Shown here: in pieces, positions 21,586 through 31,770 of the stretch
Position numbering within the stretch: position 1 is the first letter of the stretch
Layout: every line of letters starts with the position of its first letter
Assembly (NCBI GenBank): GCA_963691655.1
Contig: OY829327.1
Coordinates: forward strand, 62,136,079 to 62,200,078
Source of the DNA: Toxonevra muliebris
Taxonomy: Eukaryota > Arthropoda > Insecta > Diptera > Pallopteridae
Reading direction: 5' to 3'
Length of the DNA: 64,000 nt
The notes under the pieces: model-generated
Seen by the model: the letters and a program-made list of their open reading frames with translations, nothing else
Database searches by the model: none
Told to the model about the DNA's origin: nothing
Made by a program: the position numbers and the translations under genes

Positions 21586-22235
21586 CTATGGTTGGTATTG
21601 GTTTTGTACTACTTCTGGTTGAGGGGGAGGACCAGGTAAAATATTTACATCAGCCATATCATCTGGCCTCTCCGACCCAGTACGAGCATTTAATTGATGA
21701 AATCTTTCTATGGAATTGTTAAGGATATCAAAGCCAGCAGCAAGCTGACGTTTAATAATTTCGGAAATTGATGATAGAACCAATGAACCGTCCATATGTT
21801 CATCACCATTATTATTTTGTGATATTGGAATATTCTGGTGAACGCTTAGTAAGGTAGGTAAAGATAGGTCAACAGAGTTTTGCGATATCGCTTGTGCACG
21901 CCCAGATTGGGATCTAGTAACTGGACCCTGCGATAAAACGTTTGTAAGTGTAGGAATAGTTTTAGTCATTGGCATGGTCGTCGAAATTGCAGCTGTAGAT
22001 GTGGTATTTGGAATAGATTGGGTTATGGTTGCATGCGGAGATTTAGGGTTAGATACTAAAAGCTGCTGACATTGAGGGCAAGAAGTGTTCGTCTTCAAAA
22101 AACCCGCAATGCACAATTGATGGAAAGTATGGCCACATTTGGTAACTATTGTATCATGACCTTCTAGCAAATCTGACAGTTGGACAAAGCATTAGTTGCA
22201 GCTGGCAAATTTTCTAGGCTACGACGTAGACATCG
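21586..22235 (-). pseudogene. Gag N-terminal region with RING-H2-like motif, block A of gypsy element 2
   Basis: The longest frame (22170-21586) reads GHDTIVTKCGHTFHQLC, then CPQC, followed by a long Thr/Ser/Asn-rich linker and then the capsid start. One base out of frame just upstream (about 22175-22195) lies NCQIC. Together these give C-x2-C ... C-x-H-x2-H-x2-C ... C-x2-C, the C3H2C3 RING-H2 spacing of E3 ubiquitin ligases. The rest is a low-complexity linker with HQLNARTGSERPDD. A RING at the start of gag is unusual for Ty3/gypsy. The 1-nt break means this copy does not make an intact RING. Confidence 0.65.
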
Positions 22236-22487
22236 TGACGAAAAAAAAAAACAATGCAAAAACCGGAAATAATAAAAAAAAATTATCGCGAAATAATTAG
22301 TAAATTATTCAAAGTATAAATAACGAGCATAAAGGTTCCACCAAGTAACAGTAACCATCCATCTTTAGTTGCAAAATAAATAGAAAAACCTCTAAGACGA
22401 TAATACGAACGTAAACGCGGCGTACTCGTAATTCATTAGGATTTGTTGTGAGTAAAAAAGAATCAAAGTTCAAGGACCATTCTTCAC

Positions 22488-22506
22488 GGCCCCACGTTGG
22501 GCGCCA
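22488..22506 (-). promoter_or_regulatory. tRNA-Lys-type primer-binding site of gypsy element 2
   Basis: On the minus strand TGGCGCCCAACGTGGGGCC is a classic primer-binding site complementary to the 3' end of tRNA-Lys. It should sit immediately after a 5' LTR. Here it is preceded by an A-run and by integrase coding sequence (block B), with no LTR, so block A begins at the U5/PBS border. Confidence 0.8.
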
Positions 22507-22510
22507 TTTT

Positions 22511-23321
22511 TTTTTTTAAATGTATTGAATTCTGATGATTTAAACTGTGACCCATTATCACTTACAATAACTTCGGGCACTCCAAAGACGGTGAACACCT
22601 GATTTTCAAGAAACCTTACAATGTTGTCAGTGGTAAAACGCTTTAGTGGGAACAACCAAGGCAATTTGCTTAAGTGATCTAAAACTATGAGTATGCCTAC
22701 ACTACGATCTTTCGATCTCGGAAATGGCCCAATAAGGTCGATATAAAGCCTATCACTTTTTGACTGTGCGCCCATTGGTGGACGCTGAATGGTGTTACGG
22801 GGTTTCGTTTCTTTGCAGATAACGCAATTAGATATATACTCTTTTACGTCATTGTACATTTTTGGCCAATAGAGATTTCTTCTCAACCTCTCTAGAGTTT
22901 TAGCAATTCCGCCATGCGCGGCTGTAGGTGTGTCATGAGCGTTTTTTATAACTTCCGGCATTAATAAATTTGGAAGCCATAACTTCCAACTGCTTGCTTC
23001 AAGCTCTTCATTTTCGCTTGCATATTCGCAGCGACGATAAATAAGGTTGTCTTTCATCATGATTCCTGGGATTTTTGTGCTATTTCGTGATACCTGTTCT
23101 TTAAGTTGTTGATATTCAGAAGATGAAAAGTGCTCAGAATTTAAGTCCACCAAGGGGTTAAGTTCAATGCTCGCTAAAAACAGGGCGTCGTTTGCTTCAA
23201 CCCGTGACAGTGCATTAGGGACAACATTTTCTGACCTTCGTCTGTGTTCAATCGTGAACGCATAACCTTGCATTTTCAACGACCATCGTGCCAACCGGCC
23301 TGAAAGATCAGTTTGACGCAT
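22511..23321 (-). pseudogene. RNase H end and integrase, block B of gypsy element 2
   Basis: The frame starts in the RNase H end (DLSGRLARWSLKMQGYAF then VVPNALSR) and continues into the integrase zinc domain: HDTPTAAHGGIAKTLERLR, LYWPKMYNDV, CVICKETK. The core has YIDLIGPFPRS (D1), LDHLSKLPWLFPL and VIVSDNGSQF (D2). It stops at about 22510 just after SSEFNTF, before the third catalytic residue, where an A-run leads into the primer-binding site of block A. The missing C-terminal part is at 24.7-25.1 kb (block C). Confidence 0.88.
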
Positions 23322-23324
23322 TAG

Positions 23325-24690
23325 CTATTTTAAGCTTGCGTGATCTGTAATAATCTTAAATTCTTGACCTTTTACATAGGGACGTAACTTTTTCAAACAT
23401 ACCAAGACAGCAAGACATTCTTGTTCGGTAACACTGTACTTGGGCTGTGCGGAGTTCAATTTCAGTAATACAAATGCAATCAGTACTTCCACACCCTCGC
23501 TATCCAACTGTATTAGTACTCCACCTATGCTAGTGGATGATGCATCACATTGAATAGTAAACGGTTTGTTAAAGTCAGGTGTTGCTAAAATGGGAGCAGT
23601 CATTAGTTTGTTTTTGAGGTAACCAAACGCTATTTGGGCCTCATTCGTCCACTTAAAGGATTTCCCCTTCTTTAGCAAGTCAGTTAAAGGAGTTGTAAGC
23701 GCTGAAAAGTTACTTATGAAACGTCGGTACCAGCCCGCCATTCCAAGGAATCGTCTTACTTGGCGCACAGATGTCGGTGTGGGATATTTTGCGATAGCAG
23801 ATACTTTATCTGGATCCGTTTTTATTATGCCATACCCTACGATATAACCCAAATAATTCACCTCCTTCAAACAGAATTTACTTTTCCCCAAGTTGAGAGT
23901 TAATCTGGCCTTACGAATATGAAAAGCCACCTCTGTAAGTAATTTCAAATGGCCTTCAAAATCTTCAGATAGTATTAGTAAATCATCCATGTACACTAAG
24001 AACCTATTACGTTAATTTGGTGGTATTACCCGGTCCATTAGACGGCACATCGTCTGTGGAGCATTACATAGCCCAAAAGGCATGACAGTGTATTGATATA
24101 GTGGGCAGTTAGGAACACTAAATGCAGTATATTCACGTGAGTTTTTGTCTAACCCGATTTGCCAGAACGCTTTCTTCAAATCTAGCGCCGATATGAATTT
24201 CGCTTTAGGCAGCCTACTTAATATCCCTTCGATTAGGGGTATAGGGTATGCATCTCGTAAGGTTACGTTATCCTTCTTTCCTACATCCGAACTAAAACAA
24301 CTGGGCTGCTTCACGCGCTATTCGATTCTTCAATGACCCTCATTTATAACATCTTTGTTATTTCGCTATGCATTTGTTTCTCTACGGCAGGGGAGATAGG
24401 ATAGTATCTTTGTTTTATAGGTCTTGTACCGTCCTTGACTTTAATTGTGTGCTCTAACAGACTAGTTCTTCCCAAGCCCTCCTTCGCAAATAACGGAAAT
24501 AGATTTATCATAGCATCCAATTTTTGTTTCTGATTCGACGATAATGCATGCATTTTTGTTTCGTTGTCTTCCACCACCTTATCAATCGAGTTTATACATC
24601 CGGTACGGATTTGGATGCCCATTAACCGCCAAAAGTCATAGCCTAAGTTAAGTCCTGGTTAAGGCTTGGTACAATATATATGGGTAAACG
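23325..24690 (-). pseudogene. Protease end, RT and RNase H, block B of gypsy element 2
   Basis: Read on minus from 24690: RLPIYIVPSLNQ (protease C terminus), LNLGYDFWRLMGI, then RPIKQRYYPISPAVEKQM (RT start), FISALDLKKAFWQIGL (first catalytic Asp), VMPFGLCNAPQTM, YMDDLLIL (YMDD catalytic box at about 23990), KSKFCLKEVNYLGY, RRFLGMAGWYRRFI (thumb), then ILATPDFNKPFTIQCDAS (RNase H first Asp) and VTEQECLAVL. Stops or frameshifts lie near 24343, 24003 and 23322. Every catalytic motif is present. This is the best preserved part of the element. Confidence 0.92.
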
Positions 24691-24694
24691 TTTA

Positions 24695-25085
24695 ATCTGA
24701 TTACCGTAATGTACTTCCGGTTTATGTCAGATAATTTGTAGTAACAATTACCAATCTTCTCGACTACTCTTGCTCTCAATGACTGTTTTGCTAACTTTGA
24801 ATTATACTTTTTTGCCTTATCACTTTGAGAAAAATTTTTTCTATATATTATTTGTCCTGGAGTATAGTCTACGGTAGGGTTACTACGTAAATTATATCTC
24901 CTAACATTGGTATTGTAAGCTTTCTCAATGTATTGCTTCACTCATTGGCGTATACTTGACATTTTATTTTCTATTAAAATCTCTTCTTGATTTAAGATTG
25001 CGCAGTAATTTGGGGTCGCTGATCACGACTGCGTACACAGTTTTTCTCCATCACATCTAGTTCTCCCACAATGACCTGAAGTCGG
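24695..25085 (-). pseudogene. Integrase C-terminal part, block C of gypsy element 2
   Basis: The minus frame (24941-24700) reads KAYNTNVRRYNLRSN, DYTPGQIIYRKNFSQS, KLAKQSLRARVVEKIG and CYYKLSDI. This is the post-core integrase C-terminal region (R-Y-N-L-R, G-Q-x-x-Y-R-x-N, L-x-A-R/K-V). Upstream to about 25080 there are decayed frames of the core end. In a normal element this follows the integrase core, but here it precedes block B, and the two join at about 24690 in the middle of a protease codon run. Confidence 0.82.
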
Positions 25086-25094
25086 AAAAATGGG

Positions 25095-26435
25095 ATCTTC
25101 AGGGGCTATTAAGACATTTGTTTATTTAAGTAGACTTGAATTTTATGTCTGATGCAAAGTTGTTAATCACAAAGAGATAAACAATATACACTTTTACTCC
25201 CACTTTTACCCTTCCTCTTGAAAATGGGATATTAAACAACCTTTTTCCATAAATGGCAGATAAAAAAACACCATTGATAAAACTTTTATACTGTCTTTGG
25301 AGAAAATGTGTCTTGTTAAAAATTATGAAGGGTCCTAGAACATTAGAATGACCTTTCACATTTCCCAGAACCAAGACATTAATACTACATAAATAAATAA
25401 TGGAATCATTTGTTGTTGTAATTACATAAGGCTTCCATGTGGAGCCAAGAAAGTTTAAAAAAAAAAGTATTTAACTGGTTAAAAAATTTTTTTTTTCAAA
25501 TCACCCCAAAATAAGCATTCCCCTGTCTTATTACTGCTATATATGTTTGTTTACTTTTTTTCAAATTGTTAACATTTTTAGAAGAATTACAATATTTTTT
25601 AGGCCGTGGCAACTCTGATGCTAACATGTATACGACTAAAGCATTCAGTCGGTCAGAGAATATACAGAGAATGGAAAGTCTTCCTCCTAATTTTTAGAAA
25701 AATTTGAGTTTTTTATGTCGCTATAGCGGACAGACATATGGTATATATATATATAAATTCAGCTCAATTTTGTTGTTGATGGTGGTGAAAAATATATTAG
25801 CTGATTTAATTTTCACATTTCGTAAATTGAATGCAGAAGTAAGTATTTTTGGAATATTCTTTAATTTAAACGATAATAAATTACATATTAGTATCTATAC
25901 ATTTATTAGTGTAACTACATCCTTATCCCAGAAGATCCAGAAGTGCTACACTATCATATAATATACCAATTTAAATATAATATAATGTTTCAAATTTGAA
26001 ATCAGTTAAGCCAATTCTAAAATATTAGCATCGGAAGTTTTTTAAAATTCTTTCATTGAACAAAGCATTGCATTCATCGTTGCAAAAATTATTGCTTAAG
26101 CGGGAGTAAATAATAAATGAGCGAGCGAGGAGACATATGTAACGGCAGCTCTCAGCATACACAAATACAACAAACACCAACGAGTAGTTTGGTTCTGTTT
26201 TGATATTTGGTTTCTTCATAAACAGAATGTTACTCAGTACAAATGATCCAAAGGGGCACAATTTATTTATTTTTTTCTTGCAAATAAAATCATAAAGTCT
26301 TTTTTTTTTGTATGATGCACCTACATTTGGGTTATTTGTACCAGTGCACACTGGGCCAGCGGAATCAAAATTTTGGCCAAAAGTCAGAAAGCCTTCCGAT
26401 TTGGTTGAAATCTATTACTCGGGGGTTTTGGGGTT
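25095..26435. other. AT-rich intronic stretch, nothing firmly recognised
   Basis: A minus-strand frame of 82 codons at 25126-25374 and a plus frame at 25704-25961 show no family motif. AGGCCGTGGCAACTCTGATG near 25602 resembles the end of a hAT-type element, but no partner end was found. Confidence 0.25.
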
Positions 26436-26439
26436 CGCT

Positions 26440-26625
26440 GGATTCAAATCTGTGGACTAAATTTCAAAAATCACTAAGACCACTGATGAGGAATCGTGGC
26501 GGATTCCGAAACGGCCGTCTGATTTGCCCGTCTCTGTATACTCTGTATACACTGTTGTTGTGATGACTACACATATACGTTCTTTAAGTCTGTTACACAT
26601 TATTTAAAAATTGTATTATATTACT
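26440..26625 (+). repeat. Dispersed repeat with ACGGCCGTCTGATTTGCCCG core, copy 1
   Basis: Contains GATGAGGAATCGTGGCGGAT, TCCGAAACGGCCGTCTGATT, TGCCCGTCTCTGTATAC, TGTTGTTGTGATGACTAC and TTCTTTAAGTCTGTTA. The same order recurs at 36870-36965 and, in tandem, at 61110-62260, and in reverse at 29940-30105. The repeat has no coding capacity. Confidence 0.75.
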
Positions 26626-26629
26626 CCAT

Positions 26630-27725
26630 TTTTTTTGAATCATTGTAATTAGATGTCCATGTATATGAATTAAAATCATTCCATCTATAATCTTAAACGC
26701 GGTAAGTCGCATCATTTTTCAATTTGGAACTTGCATTTAATCTCTCATATAAAATAAATTCCTTTTAACTTTATACTTAATTATTTCGTGAATTAATTAT
26801 TAATCAATAAATGATCATAGAATATTGTTCACCATTATTTCTTTCTTATCGAGCAAGTATTGCAAGCTTGCACAGCACATATTACAAGGATATTACTAAT
26901 CATGCTTACAAATAAATTTCTTAACACTTAATTTCGTTTTTTTATGTTACCTTTAACTCCTAGAGACTACTTGTCCTCTGTGACCCTTAGTGAAATTTTC
27001 CGAAAAATATTTTTGTGGAAGGTTTTAACCCTTGACCTCTCGTTAAACTTAGCTTTTAAAAAAAGAAAAGGGCCCAAAATTACCAATACTGGTGGGAGTT
27101 AGAGGGTTAAAATGTTCTAAGAGACATTTATAATATAGGTTACCGAAGACAAGAACCATCTTAAATAAAATTTTACTTATGATTTTTCTCATTATTTGAT
27201 CCGATTTTTACCCAAAAAAAACAAATTTAACACCACTGTAAAAAAAAAAATTGTGACGTAGTGGAGCAAAAAGGGATTGGAGCTTTTCTAAGTGGCCAAA
27301 TACTATTGTTTGCGATTGGTTTGGTTTCTTCCCGAGACATTGACCCTCAAATTTTTGCATAGTGTAATCAGATGATGCTAATTTATATTTAGAAATACAT
27401 ATTATAAATTGTTGAACATAACATCGGTCGGCATTATTTCTCTTAATTAAAGTCTGAACTGAGCTAACTAATTTTCAAATTGTTTATCCAGTTCTGTTCG
27501 CACCCTAAATACAAAAGTGGCACAACTCAAAATTGAAAACTTTTCAAGAAACGATAAAAAACTGCTTACATATAAAAATCTATTTTATGAAAAATAAAAT
27601 GCCCTCATAATAAAATTGCAAATTATTTTCAATAACATAAGTTTTAGTAAGAAAAAAATTGCCTGTCAGGCTGTCAGTCACTCAAGGCGACGATACGTGC
27701 CGTAATTGAGTGATCTAATGGAAGT
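26630..27725. other. AT-rich intronic stretch with one weak TTAA-bordered mini-repeat
   Basis: Nothing coding was found. At 27025-27110 a TTAA-CCCTTGACC...GTTAGAGGG-TTAA arrangement resembles a tiny piggyBac-type footprint, but the ends match poorly. Confidence 0.25.
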
Positions 27726-27729
27726 TTGG

Positions 27730-28660
27730 TCTATCACCTCCACGTGGCGACGGCTGCAAACAGTTGCATATTCTGATATGTAACTGGCTAAGATAGTCCA
27801 GGCGGAGGGAGCACACCCTCTCATGCAAAGCCTTCCCTAATCCAAGGAGTAACGCCAACAGTGGCGAGTCAGCTATCTGAATGCATTAAATTTAATTAAT
27901 TTGATGCAATCATTATGGTGGATCCGCTCCAGTGTTAAAAATTAAGCTGTCTTTTTACGGAGCATCTCTGATACCTGGCCGCCTCAGAGAGTAACGGGGG
28001 CCTTGCCGTGGTATGGGGCGCTGTCACGGTCGACCTTCCCTTCTCCTTTTCTTTATAGAGGTTGCCGTGTATTCTGATTCGCCGGGATTCACAGCTTCGC
28101 CCTGGTTAAACAGGAGGAGCAGGCGACCGGACGAAACGGCATGAACGAAACCGAAAAAGGAAAAATTCTCAAAGTTTCTCGAGTCTAATGGAGGAAGATT
28201 AGGTCGATAAACAGACGTAAGGAGGCCTCGGCCACTACTCTGGTTGAAGGCCCAATTATGGCCTTTCAAAGAGGGTACTCTCTGCTGAGGTTACAGCAAC
28301 CGATGCAGAGGTTCCTCAGAGAAACCAAGCCGCTTCCTTCAGGCGCGCTCAGGTAAAGAGGACGAAGACCGATACTGCCAGCGCAGCCATTTCTCGCAGT
28401 GTGGGCGCGCAGATGGGAGGCTCGAACACTTTCCGAAGTATTAACGCCACCTCTGTGATGCCTACTGCTGCCGGCAATGATAACGCAAGGCTACCCTGGT
28501 CTTCTAACTCGGCAAATATTGCGGAACCTAACTGTGGACTTACAGTAACCCAGATAAATTTGCAATATTCCAAGGCTGCTACTGCAGAATGTTGTCTGGG
28601 GCAGCAGCAAGTGCAACGTAAGAGGGACCCATCTTCTCAACTACATCCTGTCTTCTGGGT
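27730..28660 (+). mobile_element. 5' region of the RNase H-encoding LINE
   Basis: This precedes the LINE ORF2. Its first part, TGACTGGCTAAGATAGTCCA and following to GGTGGATCCGCT (27782-27930), recurs at 62758-62950, so it belongs to a dispersed family. From 28020 to 28660 the sequence is GC-richer with short frames and may be the decayed ORF1. I could not recognise gag-type zinc knuckles. Confidence 0.6.
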
Positions 28661-29733
28661 TGAACATACAAAATGTTGAGAATCAACCTACTTTTGTGAC
28701 ACCTACTAGACAGCAGGTTATTGACCTAACCCTTTCTAATGAAAGGTTAGTGCAGTCAATTTCAAACTGGAAGGTCCTTAGAGATGACTCTCTTTCAGAC
28801 CACAGATATATCGAGTTTCAGTATGGAGTTGAAGTTAATCCTTTAACGCTCATAAGAAATCCGCAAAAGGCGGATTGGGCAAAGTTTAGAATAGAAATGG
28901 CTTCATTAAGCTGTGCTCTACCCCCTAAACTACGCAACGACCGAGGTCTGGAAGCAACGGTAGAAAATCTCACCTCTGCTCTTCAGACCAGCTTTGAGCG
29001 TGCCTGTCCCCCTCGCCAACCTCTTGCTAAAATTCCTGTTCCGTGGTGGAGCAAGGAGTTGCAAACCCTGCGGGTTGAGTCGAGAAAACTTATCAACAGG
29101 GCTCTCAAGACTAATCTTGATGAGCACTGGGCTCTATATCGTCAATAGCAGAAGGAGTATAAAAAGTTAATTCGAGATTCGAAAAGGGCTTCCTTTAGAA
29201 ATTTCTGCAGCGGTATTGAAACTATGTCTGAAACAGCTATGTTGGCGAAAATCCTCAAAAAGGGTCAAGCCAACCGACTGTGTTCACTCAAAAAATCTGA
29301 TGGCACTTTCACAGAATCAAAAAGTGAGATTTTCAGCTTAATGCTGGAATCTCACTTTCCGAGCAATCAGGTTTCTGTTGTTCAACATCCCACTTTTCCG
29401 GAAGCGGGGAGGGTTAGTTCGACAGTTTCGCAGCGTAACTGGTGGGTTGCCAGGACAGTGGCGAATGAAGATGCGATTAGGTTTGCTATTGCTTCTTTTG
29501 ACAGCTTCAAATCGCCGGGTCCGGATGGTATACTCCCAGTTGCTCTGAAAGAGGGTGTGGTGCAATTGCTACCGGTTTTTAAGAAGATTTTCACCTCCAG
29601 TTTGGCTCTCGCTCACATACCTCAACAATGGAGGTTGGTAAATTTGTATTCATTCCAAAAATTTGGAAAGGACAACTATACCAATCCTAAAAGCTTTAGA
29701 CCAATTAGTATGATGTCTTTCTTACTAAAATGT
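28660..29733 (+). pseudogene. LINE ORF2: endonuclease end and RT N-terminal part
   Basis: The frame reads QVIDLTLSNERLVQSI then DDSLSDHRYIEF, the SDH motif at the C-terminal end of APE-type endonucleases. A linker with VPWWSKELQTLRVESRKLIN follows, the usual W-W-x-x-E-L motif. After one stop at 29146 the RT begins: FKSPGPDGILPVALKEG, IPQQWRLVNLYS and NPKSFRPISMMSFLLKCLER. Reading stops at 29733, where a hAT-like element is inserted. RT resumes at 31134. The clade is Jockey superfamily with RNase H (LOA- or I-like). Confidence 0.88.
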
Positions 29734-29741
29734 CTTGAGCG

Positions 29742-31125
29742 CAGACTGGGGGGTAGTTAACTAAATAATCAGTTAACTATGCATTCAACTACAATTGATA
29801 TAGTTGAAATGTAGTTGAGATTTTTTCAACTACAACTAAAATAATTAAAATATAGTTGATAATTTTTCAACTATTATTTAGTTATAGTTGAAATTTTTTC
29901 AACTACATTTCAACTATTTTAGTTGTAATAGTTTTTTATGAGACTATGAAAATTAAATCTAGAGGTTAATTTTCAAAGTCATGACTTAAGTTCATGTCAA
30001 TTTCGTTATTTTGAAGTTATATATAAACAGGTTAATGAACAAATGTAATCATCACAACAACAATGTATATAGAGACGGGCAAATCAGGGCAAATAGTTGT
30101 AGCTGAATGCATAGTTAATTGAATATTTTGTCAACTACTTCCAATCTGCAAAAAAAAATTATGTGTCTGCAAGCACTCACAGTAGAAGTGAAACTATGTT
30201 GTTTATTAGAAAATTGTTAGAAAACATTTATAAAAGATTCTGTTTAAGTTTTTGCAGTCCTCTTCTCTCTATTGTTGTTGTTGCTTTTCCTCTGTTGATA
30301 CTCCCCAACGAGGCAGTAGAAAAAAGCGAACGAACTGCTGACGCAAAGATCTCATGAGAGGTCTTTCGAAGCACTCCATAAGAGCGTAAAACGGAGTGCT
30401 TTTTTCCAATGACATGCAATGGTGTATCATACGAAGAGGAAACGCCTTCAGCTGACTTGTCACCACTCCGAAAGACCTTTTGTTTTTTTCCTCGTTGGGT
30501 CTCTACACTTATCGGCACAAACACTACTTAGTACACGTATATAACACATGAAAGGAAAGTTCAATTGTATGCAATCAAGCCGAGACTTCTATATCAAATC
30601 TCACTAAAGCAAATGCGATAAAACTGCCAGAGCTCGTCTCTCTGCTTGATTGTATGTAGCCGAATAACAGTTGCATTGAAAAAAAAACTACAAGAAATCG
30701 ACTCTCTCCATGATTGATGTAGCCGATCCCCATATGACTTCGTTCGCTAAACACTAACAACAGCATAACTTCGTTTCTTATTAGTTTCGTATGAGTGCAA
30801 TAACAACACGACTTCCGTTGCAAAATTTTCGATTTACCCTCGCTAAAGAATTTCAGTTTAAAAATTTCAACTACATTTCAACTAATTTAGTTGTAGTTGA
30901 AAAAATCTCAACTACATTCCAACTATTTCAGTTGTAGTTGAAATAATTTCAACTATATATATCAACTATTTTAGTGATAGTTGAAATTTTTCATCTACAA
31001 CTAAATTAGTTGAAATGTAGTTGAAATTATATCAACTACAACTGAAATAGTTGGAATGTAGTTGAAATTATTTCAACTACAACTAAGTGATAGTTGAAAA
31101 AAAAAGTAGTTAACTACCCAGTCTG
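29742..31125. mobile_element. hAT-like non-autonomous element inside the LINE (1,384 bp)
   Basis: The ends are CAGACTGGGGGGTAGTTAACT (left) and the inverse of CAGACTGGGTAGTTAACTAC (right). It is flanked by CTTGAGCG (29734-29741) and CTTGAGAA (31126-31133), an 8-bp duplication with two mismatches. Removing it rejoins the LINE RT. Both arms are built from many copies of TAGTTGAAATGTAGTTGA-like and inverse TTTCAACTACAACTA sequence, so each arm can fold on itself. The interior (29940-30105) carries a reverse copy of the ACGGCCGTCTGATTTGCCC repeat family. No transposase is present. Confidence 0.72.
29940..30105 (-). repeat. Dispersed repeat, reverse copy within the hAT-like element
   Basis: The minus strand matches 61180-61360: GACGGGCAAATC, CATCACAACAACAATGTATATAG, AAACAGGTTAATGAACAAATG, AAGTTCATGTCAATTTCGTTA and GAAAATTAAATCTAGAGGTT when read on the plus strand. 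It is a truncated copy. Confidence 0.8.
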
Positions 31126-31133
31126 CTTGAGAA

Positions 31134-31770
31134 CACCGCATCCGTAGTGAGCCGTTATTGTTACATCCTCTATCTTCATTTCAGCATGCTTACCAATGTG
31201 GAAAGTCTTGTGAGACGGCCCTGCAAAATCTGGTAGGCCGGATTGAACCGGCCCTCAACAGGAAAGAATACGCTATTGGTATTTTTGTTGATATTGAGGG
31301 AGTTTTGACAACGCGACTTTTGACGGCATGTGCAATGCAGCAGGTCAGCATGGAGTGGATCCGGTTCTTGTTAACTGGATACGCTCAAGGCTGTCACATA
31401 GACTTATATCTGTGACTTGTGGCGTGAATAGAGGATGTCCCCAAGGGGGCGTACTCTCTCCACAGCTGTGGTGTCTGCTGGTTGACTCTCTGCTTGTTTC
31501 CCTAAATGTGTCGGGTATCTACACACAGGCCTATGCCGATGACGTTACCTGCTTAATCACGGGCTAATCGGTCGGGTATGTTTGTAGGAAAGCCCAAACT
31601 GCCCTGAATATGATTGACTTTTGGTGTTGCTCAAACGGGCTATCGATTAACCCTCTTAAAACTGGTGTTATTCTTTTCACCAGGAGAAGGAAAATTGATG
31701 GTTTGTTTTACCAGTACTCAGAGGAATCACTATTCAGCTATCCCAAGAAGTGAAATATCTAGGAGTCACT
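31134..31770 (+). pseudogene. LINE ORF2: RT palm
   Basis: The frame resumes after the hAT-like insertion. SSFQHAYQCGKSCETALQNL is followed by GIFVDIEGVL (first catalytic Asp). After a frameshift near 31330-31400 comes GCPQGGVLSPQLWCLLVDSL, then QAYADDVTCLITG with the YADD catalytic box at about 31530. Another break follows, then NMIDFW, GLSINPLKTGVILFTRRRK. The motif order matches Jockey-superfamily RTs. Frameshifts near 31330, 31570 and 31700 inactivate it. Confidence 0.9.

Noticed and set aside
27025..27110. 78-bp piggyBac MITE
   Set aside because: TTAA is present on both sides, but the ends match only over CCCT, too little to support transposition.
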